Assembly (NCBI GenBank): GCA_013400155.1
Contig: VXBM01000873.1
Coordinates: 1-64,000, forward strand
DNA from: Helopsaltes ochotensis
Lineage: Eukaryota; Chordata; Aves; Passeriformes; Locustellidae
DNA length: 64,000 nt
Reading direction: 5' to 3'
The position numbers and the translations under genes are program-made. Below the pieces are notes generated by a model, which searched no databases, was not told the origin of the DNA, and was given only the letters and a program-made list of their open reading frames with translations. The number at the start of each line of letters is the position of its first letter. Position 1 is the first letter of the stretch. Below, piece by piece: positions 35,787 to 48,965 of the stretch.

Positions 35787-35992
35787 GTGCAAGGAGCTCA
35801 AGGGAGGCATTGCAATGCAAAGCTGATCTCAGGCTGCTCACCTGGAGATCCCAAAATGTTTATCTGCTCCAGTGTGTGCTTCCAGGATGGCAGGATTGTG
35901 CCAGTGGAGCAGGGGCAGTTCTTGTCAAAGTGATGGGGAGAATGTGGCTCTCAGAGACTTGGAGAAGCACTCTACACAAGGAGTTTGTGTAG
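35787..35992 (+). CDS. Candidate terminal exon, unrecognised
   Basis: A TGCTGTTGTTGTTTCTCAG acceptor precedes 35787. Two frames are open. One, matching the phase left by 34687-34868, runs to a TAG at 35990-35992. The other, phase 0, runs to a TGA at 35931-35933 and reads more like a natural C terminus (CSPGDPKMFICSSVCF...GQFLSK). Neither shows a domain I recognise, and no AATAAA signal is found close downstream. The joined model from 31983 would encode about 147 residues. This call depends on the other two exons being real. Confidence 0.13.
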
Positions 35993-38900
35993 CCTGTGGG
36001 GAGGAGAACAAACTCCTGAGGAATCTGGTTTAAGGTTTGAAGCAGGTTAGGAGAACAGCAAAGGATTAGAGCTTGCTGCCTCTCTCTGTTCCCTACTGTC
36101 AGATCACTTTTGACCCTAGTCAAATTTCATTATTTTGGATAGGTAATTAGCAGCCACTCTTATTCAGTAATTAGTGGAATGTGTTATTATGGGGAAAATT
36201 GTGCCTGCACAGTCCAGCTGGCAGTTTTGCTTTCACCCATGTGCAGTATGACCCCAGTACAAAGTCCTAATATCCCTGTAGATCTTCATTCCCATGGCAG
36301 CAGCTGTGGGAGTTACTGCTATAGACTGCTTGGATGTTGGTTTGGCTTTTTTTTTTCCTACTGGTCATCTGAAATGAAAGAGTGCTAAAATAGATTTTAA
36401 AGGATAATATGCAAGACAGGCAGTTTGTGGAAACTATGGAAATGCTGGCATTGCTCTGCATGGTTGGCAAGGCTAAGGGAGATGGGAAGGGTCGTGCTGA
36501 ACTTCTGTGGCAAGAGAACATGAGCAGTTTGGTGGTCATCTCTCCAAGCTTTCATAAAATACTAGGTCTTGGATTACAGTGGCAGCATCAGGATTTAAAT
36601 GCTGTGTCTACCATGCTGTAGTTAAAAGGAGACAAAGTGTAGTAATAGGTAGCAAGGTTTTGCACCTGCTTAATCAAATGATCCTTCTTTGCCATATTTC
36701 ACTCCTGTAGATGCCTCTGATAGGTGCTGATGGATCTACTGTGGCATAAGAAAATAACATTTGTGTTGCCTGTTACATTAATTTCCCTGGTAAAATGATG
36801 CTACCAGGATGACCCATCTGACTCCTATGATATTTCTGTAAAGAACAAAATTGAATACTGTTGTTATGATTAGTGTATTAAAAGTATTAGGTTTGTTGTC
36901 TTAGCTGTACTGTGTTTTCTCATGTTCTCTCTCATGCTGATTGCTAATGACAGGCTTTGGCAGGAGCTAGCCTTGGCAGTCCTTCCTGTGATGGGAACCA
37001 GATGGATGGTTTTGCTCTGTCTGCCCCTCCCATTGAGCACCAGGAACAGGAGGAGGGGGAGCCCTTTTGAGGGAGAGGGGGGACATTTGTAGAAAACTCA
37101 GTGAATGGCAGAGAACCAGTTCTCGTCTGTCCAGCACTTCTCTTCCCTTGAGGCTCCCAGTTTTGTAACTTCTAGCCTCACCCTTGGCTTCAACTTCTTG
37201 GCTTTCAAGCAATTGTGCTGTACGTTACATTTTCATTACTGGTAAAATTGATGGAAAATCACATTTTATTATGTGAAAAATGCAGTGTTCTTGACTGTCA
37301 AAGCTCCATTCAGCTGGAAAAAATCTATGTGAGGCACTCTTTTATATTTCATGTATTTTGTGCATTGGTTGGAATGAAAAAATAATGAAAGGCTGTATTT
37401 TGTCAACTTTTGCATCTGTCTGACTGGCAGCGCTGACTGATTTGTTTTTAAAATGTATTTATTTCTTGCAGTAAGCACTATTATTCTCCACCCTTTCACG
37501 ATAAATGCAAATAATATGTGGAATGTGCAAATAATATGGGAAAAAGAGAGATGCAAATTATTCAGTCCCTCCAGGTAGGTCTGAGAAGAAACTGGAAATG
37601 TGACTGCAGCGTGAAAATGTGCTGTCTTTATACCAGCTGCAGCAATGATAACAGGACTACTGTGTGTCTGTGTTTGAGGTTTCTGTGAATATATCTATTG
37701 TACCTTTTAAATTTTTTTTCTTCTTCTCTTTTTCTCTTTCCTCTCCTGCTGTGAAACTTTAAGTGGGATCTGGGCACTCTGAATATCTGAAGTACATCAC
37801 TCTGTCCATAAACCCTTCTGCCCCACATGGGACCACAGTTGCTCAGGTGTGGTGAGCCCAAACTTCTGAGGCTCTTGGGCTGAGCACAGGGAATGAGCTA
37901 AAAAACCTTGGTATTAGGGAGGACAGGTGGATACCATTACTGAGATCCAGACTGGAATACTTTTTAGTGTGAATCAAGCTTCCCGTCAGGGGAGAGACGT
38001 GATTTCCCTTCCTGCACAGCCATGTGCTAGCAGTGTTGGTACATGGGCATGAGTCAGATGAAAGGGAGCCAGACTGATTGGCATTGCAAGATGCTGAAGT
38101 TCTTGGGATGTCTTTGTAGCAGGAATAGATTTTGTTCCTGCCTTGCTGTTGCCCCTAACCATGCTCCTGCCCGGGAGAAGTTGTCATGCCACTCTGCACT
38201 GCTGAGCAGTGGGGATGTGCCCCTGGGTGTCTCAGCCATGCTCTTGAGCACAGTCTGAGGCAGTAACTGGGGCAGGATGGTAAGGTGCAGCTGACTGACC
38301 CATCCTGCCAGCAGCCAGGGTGTGCTGTGTGGATCAGAATCTTCTGATTCAAGATCTCCCTGCAAACTGAAAAAAGTGTTTTATTACAGCTTTTTTTTTT
38401 AATGTCAGAATTGTTTTCCTACTTAGATCGCTGTAATTGCAATTTGAAGTGAAGAGCCTGTGAAAAGAGGTGTCAGGGTGTTCCTTCTCAGCGTTGTTTC
38501 ATTGTTGCCATGTGTAAAATTCACGCGCAATTCCAGTAAAGATTTTAATGTGACAACAGATTTTCAGTTATTCTAAATATTTTACAAGTTCTATATTTTT
38601 TCTTGCTAGTTCCATGTAGATTTTTCTATCAGTGCAAAGAAACCAAAACAAAACCAAATAAACCAAAAACAACCCACTCTAGAGCAAAAGCTTACAGACA
38701 AAGTGGTAGAAGTAAAAGCTTACAGAAAGATCTAGAAAATCCTTCTTTATAACTGAGACAACTTTTTGACTCCCAACCTTGTATGTGTTAGAAGGTCTTC
38801 AGTGCATGCTATTAGTCATTAGGAGAACCTAGTCTGGAGGCTTTTCTGGCTGAAGGAGGGTACCTTGCTGTGCTTTTGTAGTTAATTGGCTCCAAAATCC

Positions 38901-39024
38901 TTGTGAGGGTGCTGAGCTTGTGAGGACTTGCTGGCTGTAGAGTCAGTGGTCAGCAGCACATTTGTTTGAGTGAAGTCAAACAGAAGAGGATTCCAGAAGC
39001 TCCTGCTCAGAGTAGTGCAACTGT
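35993..39024. other. Non-coding unique sequence, no gene seen
   Basis: No gene is supported. Visible items are a repeated GCAAATAATATG phrase around 37507-37540, a 36-bp homopyrimidine tract (37712-37747), a short inverted repeat at 38334-38349, and an A/C-rich low-complexity stretch at about 38640-38680 followed by two AAAAGCTTACAGA copies near 38686 and 38715. Confidence 0.5.
37712..37747 (+). repeat. Homopyrimidine tract
   Basis: Thirty-six consecutive C/T bases on the plus strand, mostly T with CTT and CTCT groups. Not a simple tandem repeat. Homopurine/homopyrimidine tracts of this size can adopt triplex structures and are also common in vertebrate introns. Confidence 0.8.
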
Positions 39025-39124
39025 GAGACCAGACAAGGTTATTCAAGGCTTGATCCAGTCATGTCAGACTGGAAAGTCTCCAGAGATGTGGATAGCACAT
39101 CCCTGCTGGGCAACCTGTTCCAGA
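39025..39124 (-). mobile_element. CR1 LINE short fragment
   Basis: The plus strand carries reverse-complement CR1 phrases: GAGACCAGACAAGGTTATTC, AAGGCTTGATCCAG, TGGAAAGTCTCCAGAGATG and CTGGGCAACCTGTTCCAG. The match fades to the right after AACCTGTTCCAG, although CR1 would continue with a TGCCTCACCACC-type phrase. It is a ~100-bp relic. Confidence 0.65.
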
Positions 39125-42071
39125 AAACTGCTGATATTTTGATGTTTGTTATCACTTAGAGTGGTCAGAGGTAAATACATAGCACTGTTCTCTCTGTAGA
39201 TGATATTCTTGAGACTCTTTGTTTAAGAGGCAGTGTAAGTAATGACCCCACAAGCCTACATGGTGCTCCCTGCCATGAAGAGGTGGTTGCAAGGGACAAG
39301 GACCAGCTTTTTTGGGGGTAGATATGGGGCAAGCAAAGCCATCCTGCTGAGCCAGGGGTCAAAAACCAGTCCAACCCCTTCTATCCCTGGTTTTCCTTAA
39401 CCTTTTTGCCACAGCCACATGTAAGTGATGCAGTAGGAATGGTGGTGCTTCTGGGCTGTCCTTTCTCCCCAGTAAGTGATACATCTGTCCTGGCTGAAAT
39501 ACTTTGCCCTGGATTGAAAACCTGGTAGCTGTCACTGCAGTTAATAGCAGGGCCAAACCTTGGTGTCCACTGCTGGCAGAAATAATTCTTGCTACTTATG
39601 TTCAGACACAGGGCTGGGACATGGGGACATTGTAGCACCTCGCTTAGGGCCTGAGATCCCCAGTATAAGCCTTCGGAGAGATGGGCACCTCCTGCAGCTT
39701 CAGCCGGGAATAGAAAAGCAAGCTTCACTGGCAGGATGCAACTCAGGAGGACTCCCTGTGCATTTGCATTTTCTATTCTGCTGCCTAGAGCATTATCTTG
39801 CTTGCTCAGACAAGTCATTCACCACATCAGGAACGTGTGGGAAAATAACTCAGTCAGGATAACCCAGAGGAAAATAAATAGTTGTGTAGTTGGCCATTTG
39901 GAGCTGAGCTAGCTTGGGAATTTTTTTTTTCTTTCAGCAACACCCTGAAAAAATGTAGTGCGAATGGGTGTGAAATAGAAAGAGAGTTTGCTTCCTTCTT
40001 ACATAGGCATATATCCAAAAAAAGACAACAGTAAATATAGAGACGTCTACTGCTAAATGCTTTGGTAGGGCTTTAAAGGATCTAGAGGCTTAGTGTGTTT
40101 GACTGGTAGGACATTGGATCTTCCCCACTGAAATGAGCTTTGAATACAAGGGAGGTCTCTGACACAGCAGAGGGGAGAAGCCACAGTGATCAACTGGGGT
40201 GTTTTAGTGTGCTACTCGTCACCCAGACTCTACTTTGCCCCTTGACTCTCCATTTGTGCTTGAAGAGAGGATTCCAGACATAATGTAAGTACAGAGGGGG
40301 AAACCGTGTCTTATGTAAGGGCAGTGGAATGAGACTGCAGTGGATCAGATCCCAAAAGGCATCCCAAAAGGATGTTTGTTACTGGGATGTGGGAAGAAAA
40401 AGTGTTCAGGCTACGGCAGTTCTGAAAAATGCAGAATTACTTTGCTTCTGCGAGATGTAAAGTGGATTTCACAGCTACTGTTTCTGTTTAGGAGACATCA
40501 ATGAAAAAGAGCAGGGTAATGTCTTCTGCTGCTGTAGAAATGCCAGTGTAAACGATTTGTCTTCTAATTAGTAGATATTGCTCTAATGATAGAGATATTT
40601 AACAACAAGTTATTTGTATCATATCAAACCCTGTATTCTAGAGTGGCTTTTTCCCTCTGTTGGGTGTTAAAGCAGTTGCATGGATTAATCACACTATAGT
40701 GCAGCCAAACACCTCATCCCTGCTTGACTCAGAAGAGGCATTTTGGCTTGATACACACATGAGGAAAATCACATCCTAGTTCTACAAAGTATATTTTGAA
40801 AATAAAAGCTGAAGTTTAATTAAAGAAAACTAAACAAAACACCTTGTTTTTCCCAGCAAATGAGGTCATGCAGCCTGGCCCATCTGTTGCTATTCAAAAG
40901 TATATTTTTAAAGGCCAATATTAAATGGTATTATGTAGTTATCTACATTTTTTAAAATTTTTAATTCCTCTTGGCCTGTCAAGTACTGTCATTATATCAA
41001 CCTCTGTTCTTAAAACAGGATTTTGGTTAAAATAGTATATACCTGCCATCTGGTTGAAAAATGTAAGCTTCCTACACAACTAAGTGGAGTTGAACTACGG
41101 TATTAGGAATAGCTCATGTTCTCTTGAAAATAGCAGCTGATGGCAGATTGCAGAAATCAGCCAGTTATCAGTTGTCATTAAGCTATTTGATATCTGACAC
41201 ACATGGAAAGCAAGCTATTTATAAGTATGCAATTATGTTAGAGAAGTATTCCTTTTTTTTTCCTCCTTCCCTTTTTCCCATTTAAATATGTTGGTTTCAC
41301 TGGACTGGAAAGCAAAGTCTCCCTTAATATTCACAGACTATATGTGCTGCAGACTGAAGGTGTGCCAGACTGTTAGTAACATTTCTGTCATCAAAAAGTG
41401 ATCTGAGAGGGGTATAGAAAAAAAATTTGGTGTTCCTGTGCTATACAGCTGTAGGTGTCTTAAGAGAAATGTCTGCTGCAAAGAGCCCAAGAAACAGAAA
41501 TATGTGGAGCTAACTGGTAGAAGATTGCAAAACTAGAAACCGCAATGGAAAAGATACATGTTACTTCAATATGTATTTGCATTTCAGCTAGCAGGAGAAA
41601 GGAACTCAAGCCTTAGCCTCAACTAAAGCAGAAACGCTAAAGGCATAATTATTTGCTCAACCTGGGCAAGGCACCAAAGACTCACAGAAGTATAGGTTAG
41701 TCACTAACATGAAAGCTTGATGCCAACCACTAAGCAAGGACTCGTACAATGCTGGGCAGAGGGTGCTGCTGGAGGGGGCAGTGAGACACGGTGATGCTAT
41801 GACCTGTTTCCTTGTCATACCTTGTGAGGTAACTGATGATTACAGAAAACAAAGCAGAAACAGCCTGCTCAAAAAGAGGGATTAAGAATTATTTTGTGAG
41901 TGGAAATGTGAACAAAAAACCAGTCAGAATAGGATGGGATGCCTTAAAGCTAATAATTTTATTCAGAGGGGGTGTGAGGAGGTGTTATTTTCACGTGGGC
42001 TAAGGGTTAGACCCTGAGTAATCTGCAGCAATGACATTGAAATCTTGTGAGCACATCCTGCAAGATTTTGT
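39125..42071. other. Non-coding unique sequence, no gene seen
   Basis: The region 39160-39860 has several overlapping open frames on both strands (up to 145 codons, 39381-39818 minus) with no recognisable product. From about 39870 to 42070 the sequence is A+T-rich and nearly free of long open frames. A pyrimidine run occurs at 41250-41281. Confidence 0.5.
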
Positions 42072-42155
42072 AAAAAATAAATATATATCACCTATAAATA
42101 AAATATAATAAGAAATAAAATAAACTAAAATATAATAATATATAAATAATATCTG
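42072..42155. repeat. A/T low-complexity stretch
   Basis: About 84 bp almost entirely of A and T, built from loosely repeated AAATAAA, ATATAAT and AAATAAT words. Degenerate (AAAATA)n-like low complexity rather than a clean microsatellite. Confidence 0.75.
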
Positions 42156-45089
42156 ATTATTCTCACAATTTTTTGTTATATTAGACCAGAAATATTTTGA
42201 GTACAATGAGGAGTTTGTTGACCCCATTGAAAAAACTCCCAATCTCTTCTCCTATGTAAGTGTTGTCTGAAAAATTAAGGTCTATGGTGTTTTGGCTTCA
42301 GCACAGTCTTGATTAGGTTTGAAATGGTTGGATTTGAATCTGAATCCTCTTGCTTTTCAAATGACATCTGAGATTCTGGTTGTGAAAGGTCTTTAGTCAT
42401 TTTGCTTTTAAAAATTACTTCACCCATAACCATCCAACCATAATAAAAATGTGTTCAGCTTCATAATTATAAGTTTTAGGTTTTACAGTCAGCAGAGGTA
42501 TGTTCTAACAGAAAATTAGGTAGCAAAGGTGTAGGTCAGAGGTTGTGGTTTGCTTTTTATTCGTTGACTTTTCCTCACCAGAGTATTTGAAAATTTTATT
42601 GTGGAGACTAATCACGTCTCCCTTGCTTCAGGCTTTTGCAGATCTTCTTAGGCCATCAAAGCAGCTTCAGCAATCTCAGCATTTTGGCAACATTGCAACT
42701 ATCTTGACCATAAAAAGACTTTTAACTGGTGCAGAGAGCACCTCCCACAGTGGAAGGCTTGCAGGAATGAGGGACGCCCAGGAGCAATTGCAGCTCTCCA
42801 GCGCTCCTTCCCAGGTGTGTGCACCCCATGCCAGCTCTCTGTGCTTTCCTGCTAACCAAGCTGGTATTCCCAGTGAAAATCAAGGTCTGCAGCTGCTGGG
42901 CAGAAGCCTCCTGCTGGCACACAGGGAGGGCTGGCAGAGGAGGCAGAGTAGACCCCCTACTGAGTGAAAAATGCAGATGTTTGTCAGTTCAGGGCAGTTT
43001 GACAGAAAGTGTCTCTTCCTCTTCACGTCCCAGACTCATACAGTTATTTGCAATTCCAAGCTGCTTATTCTCTAATTTAGTAGCTAATGACTCATCTACC
43101 CTGGTGTGCTCCTCCTTCCCTCCCAAGCCACCATCTCTCACTGCTTGCTCACTTGCTCACCAGCAGACTGGAGCAAACCTGCTGCCTGCTTTAGTTCCCT
43201 TTGGCTCGGCCTTCACAGGTCATTTCAGCTTCCCCACCCTGGCGAAAGGTTAGTGAAAGCCCATTTATCTGTCTCTCTTTCTTTGATTTGTAATTTTTTC
43301 ATGTGTTCATCTGCACAGCAGATGGCTAATAAAAAAAACCCTAATCAAATAATCTAAGTGTGTCTTGTGGGGGGTGGTTGGCAGAGAAAATTGGGAGGGA
43401 GAACCAGCACTCATGGATCAAAAGTAGCTGTGTAGGCAATTTTATTTAAAGACAGAACACAGTATTTTATTTTACTTCTCACATTTGAGGAAAAAAAAAG
43501 TTTAAAATGCTGACTATAGTTGAAAAAAACAATTTTAAGTGGATCAAAACTTGGAAAGATGATCAGGAGTGGTCCTTGGTAATTAGGTTTCAGTGTGAGA
43601 AGCATCCTGGAAGACAAGGACATTTCTCAAAGGAGCTTGATGGTTTTGCAACTGCATAACAAAATTTTTCTTTATACTGTAGGCAGGTGCCAAAAGTACT
43701 GGATATGGTGGCATGTTACACCTAGCATTTTTATAAGGAGGTTAGGAAATGATATAGCAAAAGGCAGTTGTTTCTTCACATGGGTTATAAGGGTATTGCA
43801 TCTCCTTGTGTCCGGTGTAAATGTGAGAACTTACTCTTGGCAGTCCTGAAGTTCTAAACTTTTCCCAGCAGAAACTTGTCTTGGAATTGAGCTTTCTGGG
43901 ACATTGTTCTGGTGTTGTTCTCAGGTTAATCATTCCAGGTCAAGTTTTCTTGTGGAAGCTTAAGTAATTTTCTCAGCTTCTCAAATTCTGACCTCTTTAT
44001 GTCAGTGGGGAATCTGGTAACACCCATATTTAGGCCACCAGATGCACTGCATTATGAGCATTTGGAGCTTTTCCTTTTTTAAGGGAAGCAGGAGGTGAGA
44101 GAGAGGAACTCTAAAACTGGTTTGTTTGCAGCAGCATATAACTTGCCTTTGGCTTAAGGGAGTATCTTTTCTTTGACTTGGGAAGTTCTGCTTTTACTAA
44201 GAGAGAGCTAGAAAATGAAAATTTTCTTACCATGGCCTACATTCCTTGAGAAATTTTAGTTGTGTCAGAAAATATGGGCTCTGTCTAACCACACAGCCTT
44301 TAAAGTAGCAGCAGCCAGAAAAGTTCTGTGATTGCCTAAGAAATGGCAAGACTAAGGAGAACTTTCTAGCACCTAGTGTATACCTCAGGTGCTTTGCTGA
44401 AGGGCACTGGTTGATACAGCAGTCAGTTCCAGCTGGGAGCTGCCCAGGAGCACCCTCCAGGCCTTTAGTGCTGGGGATGCAGCTCTCTCTTGTTCCTGCT
44501 TCCTCACAAATTAATGAAAGCCTTTCCCTATCATCTCATGTTGCTCGAGATGAGAACACGTGCTGAAGTTCCGGATCAAGTTCCATGGGCAACATCCATT
44601 ATAATCTGTCTAATCTGATTTTTTTAAAATCTGGTTTAAGTTTTTTGTCATGTAGTGGTTGCTGGTGCCAGTAGATATTTTGCATATATATTACTGAATA
44701 TATTGCACAGAAAATTGGTGGTTTGGGGGAAGATCAGGGAAGAAGAAAGAATAATGGGATAATGGTTTTCCATAATGTAAGAAAGCAGATATTTAGAGTT
44801 GTACGCATGTAGTGTAGGATGTGCATGTAATTAACAGTTATTTTTCTTAAGATACCCTGGAAATTAATGTGCTGAAACCTAAAGTTAAAATCTCTGAGGG
44901 CAGCTGCTTTTTCAGCTTAAGAAATGGCAGGTATTTAATTTCTGATACAACCTAAAGTTTTGATGCTGTCCTGCCTGTGGGTTATGATGGAAAAACCTCT
45001 TTTGGGGTATATATATGGACTTTGCTATCTCTGTACCAGAATGTATGTGACGTTTTCCTGTCTCTGTGGTCCCTAAAGCCCTTTAGGGA
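42156..45089. other. Non-coding unique sequence, no gene supported
   Basis: A more G+C-rich part at 42600-43260 is open on the plus strand in two overlapping frames of 140 and 144 codons (42545-42967, 42819-43253). Neither shows a recognisable domain, and no clear acceptor/donor pair brackets them, so I do not call a gene. The rest is A+T-rich. Confidence 0.45.
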
Positions 45090-45165
45090 AGGATATGTTA
45101 CTGTTGCCATTTTACAGCTGACAACATGACAAAATACATGACCACATACTAAGTTTTTCCCTAGG
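45090..45165 (-). mobile_element. Possible MIR SINE relic
   Basis: The phrase GTTACTGTTGCCATTTTACAG followed by CTGACAACATGACAAAATAC resembles the reverse complement of the MIR 3' region (CCATTTTACAGATGAGGAAA...). The following block (ACCACATACTAAG) is only loosely similar. Short and diverged, so the assignment is uncertain. Confidence 0.35.
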
Positions 45166-48100
45166 GCTTCTGTTTCATACTAGCTACACAGGTATATGAG
45201 GGAAAATACTTGGGGATTCAAGTGAGGGATGCTTGAATCTGGGATGTTTTACTAGGAAGGGTGTCCTTGTCCACCAGGCAATGCACTTGTGGCATTATTG
45301 CATCACCTCAGGGGTTCATCTTCTCGCTGACTGGATGTTTTCATAAGAAGGTACAGGGAGAACTGGAAACTAACATGCTTTACCTGAAATTATGCTAGGA
45401 TCCTTATTAAATACTTTCTTTTTGCTGTAGGGGAGACTTGCTTCGTGACTGTGGTTATTATGTGCAAAAATAATGGTTGTGAAGTACTCATTAAACCCTG
45501 CTGAAGAGGATGGTTTTGGTGGGGGGGTTCCCATGGGCTCAGGAGGCATTGTGCCCATGTCTTTGTGATTCTGTACTGTTCAGTGTGAAAGAGAAGTATT
45601 TCTGCTCTAGATAATATAAAGAATTATCAAGAGGCTTTAGAAGAACAATGTCCTTTGGACTTTTTAAAAATGAAAGCATAATAAAAATGTTTCCTTGACT
45701 ACAAGAAAGATGCAGGCATTCATGTGTACAAGTGGTGCATTACATTACCTTCTCAGGTAGCAAGCAGAAGCCCACGCAGTGTTCTGCTTGAGGACTGATT
45801 TGAATTGCCCTTGGATCAAGGTCCTTTCTAGATTAAAGGCTCAAATTGAGTCACGTGAGGTGCTGCAACTGCATGTATACTCTTTGCTCATGACAAATGT
45901 AAAGTTATTTGAATTATTTGTCATCTCAGGTAAAAGCCCTGGAGTTAATAGTGTGGAGATACTGTTCAGCTAATGCCTGGTAGCTTCATTATGAATTGAC
46001 TATTGAGAAAAAAGCAGGAGTGTTGGTTTGTATGCCGCTGGGTTGCTTTCATTGTGCTGACCACTCCCAGGTAAAGGCTTATTTAGCAATGAAATGCAGG
46101 TTAGCTCAGTTTAAACAGGAACAGGCTGAATTCAACCAGCCAACACAGATCTAAAGCAGACTAGCCAAATTCTTGGGGCTTGGTTGATGTGTGATGTTTC
46201 TCAGCCCTGATTTAAATAGATGTTTGACATCACCATTGCTCTACTCCTGTCACCCAGCAGATGCCATGTATTCAGCAGGACTGCAGGACGAGCTGGATGG
46301 AGTGGCTTGTGACCATGGAGTAGAGCCCCAAGCATCTTATCTCACTTTGGATTATCAGGGGGACTTCTAGGAGGCAGGGGTGATGGCAGTGATCTTTCCT
46401 CCACTGCCTAACATGCTCTTCTTGCTTCAGACAGATCCTACTGGAGCCCCTGGATTTCTAGGGAAAAAACATACCAAAAGATTAGGACTGGACTATCTGG
46501 CACAATGCCAGCTCAACTTATGGGCAGGAATGAGGGAAATGGGAAGGACGGCTCCCTTGCTTTCCTCCAGGGGGAAGGAAGCTGGACAGAGGAAGCCAAC
46601 TGGCTGTACTTCCCTTTTCTTGTCAGTTTATTCAAAGGAAAAATTAAGGAGAAGCCTGAAACATGGCCAGTTACACAGATTCCTCAGGCAGAACCAAGCA
46701 CAGCAATGATATTAACTGTCTGTACTCAGTCTGTGTAAGATAGAAAAAGGATGTATGAATTAATTCTTCTTCCTTCTATGAAATATCCCTTAACCAGGCT
46801 AGAACGGGGGGAAGTATCAGTTTGGAAAAAGTTTTTTTATAACAACTTTACTGTCATAACATCTTCATGCCAGTTTTGGTTCAAGTACAGTGTGGAGACC
46901 TGAATGCTTCATGTCTCACACAAAATTAGATACCTTTTGTTTTCACATCTTATGTTTTCATGTTTGTGCACATGTGTGACATGCCTGTTTAATGCAATGT
47001 GAATGCATGTAAATGACATTTTTTTAATGACCTAACTTCCTTGAACAGGTTTTAATCACGATCAACTTCATTGAATTTGATTTTGAGTAGAATGCTAATA
47101 AACTATTTAAAATTTTGCTTCTGGAAAATATTCTTAGTTCATGAAATGGATCAGAAATAATAGTCTGCTGCAAAAGAATTTGTGTTAATCTTCTTAAAGG
47201 CAGGAGATAAGATTTCAGAATCAGATTAAATATTTGTATTCCACATTAGGAGACCTCCTCGGTTCTGTCTGACAATCAATTAATCCTCTTCAGGGTCGCA
47301 GTTTCTCTAGTCTGCATTTACCTCTTTCATGTTGTGCATGAAGGACCTTTTATAGACTCTTAATGCACATTTATTTGGAAGTTGAAAATTGCATTGGAGG
47401 TTTGACCTTCCCTTATGTTTGTTTGTCTTTGTTTTGTTTCTTTTAGCTGAGAGTAGGGAAAGATGGGCCCTTCCCACTCCCTTGAGTTTAGTAGGAGTGG
47501 CAGGGGTGGTGTGTAGAGCACATCCCACTGAGCTGTTTAGCTGTCATGAGCGTCTCATGATTAAATCTCATGCTGAGGGTGCCTTACGCTCCCCCCACCC
47601 AGCATCTCGACTCGCTCAGCATAAATTTCCCACTATGTAAGATGTGGGAGACGAGGTGACAACTTGCTTGCAGGCAGAACAGAGGATACTACATGGGAAG
47701 AGAGAATGTAAAACGCACCTGCTCTAAGCTGGTACTGAAGATATTTGGATAATTTATTAGTATATTTAGAAAGCAAGGGCAGCTAAGGAAATAAATATTT
47801 GTCATAGATGCAGCGTATCATGTTGTTTAATATCAGATGATGTCATTGTTTGGTGGTGCTTTGCATATTACCTCTGTATGCAGCAGAGGGCACTAAGTGG
47901 TGCTTAGCTTTTAAAGTACAGGAAAATTCTGCATTTTTTTCCTTCATTACCCAGATTTCTGCCTTAAGAGTACGTCTTGTGTGGCTCAGTTACTGACTCC
48001 TACTTTTTTTGTGCATCTTTGTCGCATTCCTTACATTTTGTCCTCATAAAATTTAGAGAGATGGACCATCTAAGGGCAGTCTATCAGCCGGTTTATGCTT

Positions 48101-48639
48101 TGAAAAAAAAAAAAATTGTGCCAACTAATTTTCTGAGTTGATTTGCAGTCATCACTGTCATTATGATTCCTCATAAGTTTCCAGGCACAATCGTAGTGAA
48201 ACTGGGAAAGACCTAGACAGATTTCTCATCCTACAATGATGATGTAGATGAACTAGAAAATCAGGGCTAAAGTCTGAAGAATTTGCCAACCACTGCAAGA
48301 CTGGAGACAGAAGTATTTTGATGATTTCAACAGCAATGATATTTTGCACAATAACATAACCTCTTCTCTCAATATCAAAATAATCTAAACTTTTCTGGAA
48401 CCTGTATGATATAAAAAAGTCTGTGTGATGGTTCATTGCAAGTTTCATAGCCCTACACTAAACAGTAGTTTATATCACTACCATCTTTTGAGTACATTCA
48501 ATTTGCCTGGTTAAAAAATAAAATAAGGCAATAGTTCATTGCATTTACGTACAACATGTCAGGGATGAAAACATTCTTGATGGTAAGAGATGAGGAGGTG
48601 AACTGCTTCTTCCGTTAAAATAATTTGATGGGAAATAAA
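45166..48639. other. Non-coding unique sequence, no gene supported
   Basis: Two segments follow good plus-strand acceptor tracts: 46431 onward (after CTTCTTGCTTCAG) and 47447 onward (after TTTGTTTCTTTTAG), each open for 190-280 bases. No donor or product is recognisable, so they stay as candidates in the findings. A 13-base A run lies at about 48103-48115. No repeat family is recognised. Confidence 0.45.
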
Positions 48640-48965
48640 ACTAGAAGGAGATGGATTTAAAAGGAAAAGGAGGTGATCCTTCATGCCAGAGGGAGGACTT
48701 GCAGGACTTCAGATGATGCTGTGAGTGCAAAAAGTTTACATAGACTGATGGAAAGACTGGGCAGGCCTTTGGCGGAGAGGCCTCACAGAGACTGCTCAGT
48801 GGAGGAATCAGAGCAGGCACAGCAAATCCTTCGAGCTGAAAATGGAGGAGGCAGAGACTCCTGTGAGAAGGTGTGCCACCATATTCTTCCCTGGCTGTGT
48901 ACTGTTGGGCTCTTTAGTAGACTAAATATTGGACTAGATTGTACTGGGGATTGCTGGGGAGTTTC
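48640..48965 (+). mobile_element. Older CR1-lineage LINE fragment
   Basis: GAGATGGATTTAAAAGGAAA, AGGAGGTGATCCTTCA, GCAAAAAGTTTACATAGACT, GATGGAAAGACTGGGCAGG, AATCAGAGCAGGCACAGC, GAGGCAGAGACTCCTGTGAG, TTCCCTGGCTGT and AATATTGGACTAGATTG occur in the order of the 3' region of a CR1-clade LINE subfamily distinct from that at 32050. Its usual ending after TTGGACTGGATGG is degraded. The plus-strand open frame of 112 codons here (48673-49011) is an artefact of the repeat. Confidence 0.7.

Noticed and set aside
42545..43253. Two overlapping plus-strand frames of 140 and 144 codons
   Set aside because: They are in different frames over G+C-richer sequence, lack bracketing splice sites, and have no recognisable motif.
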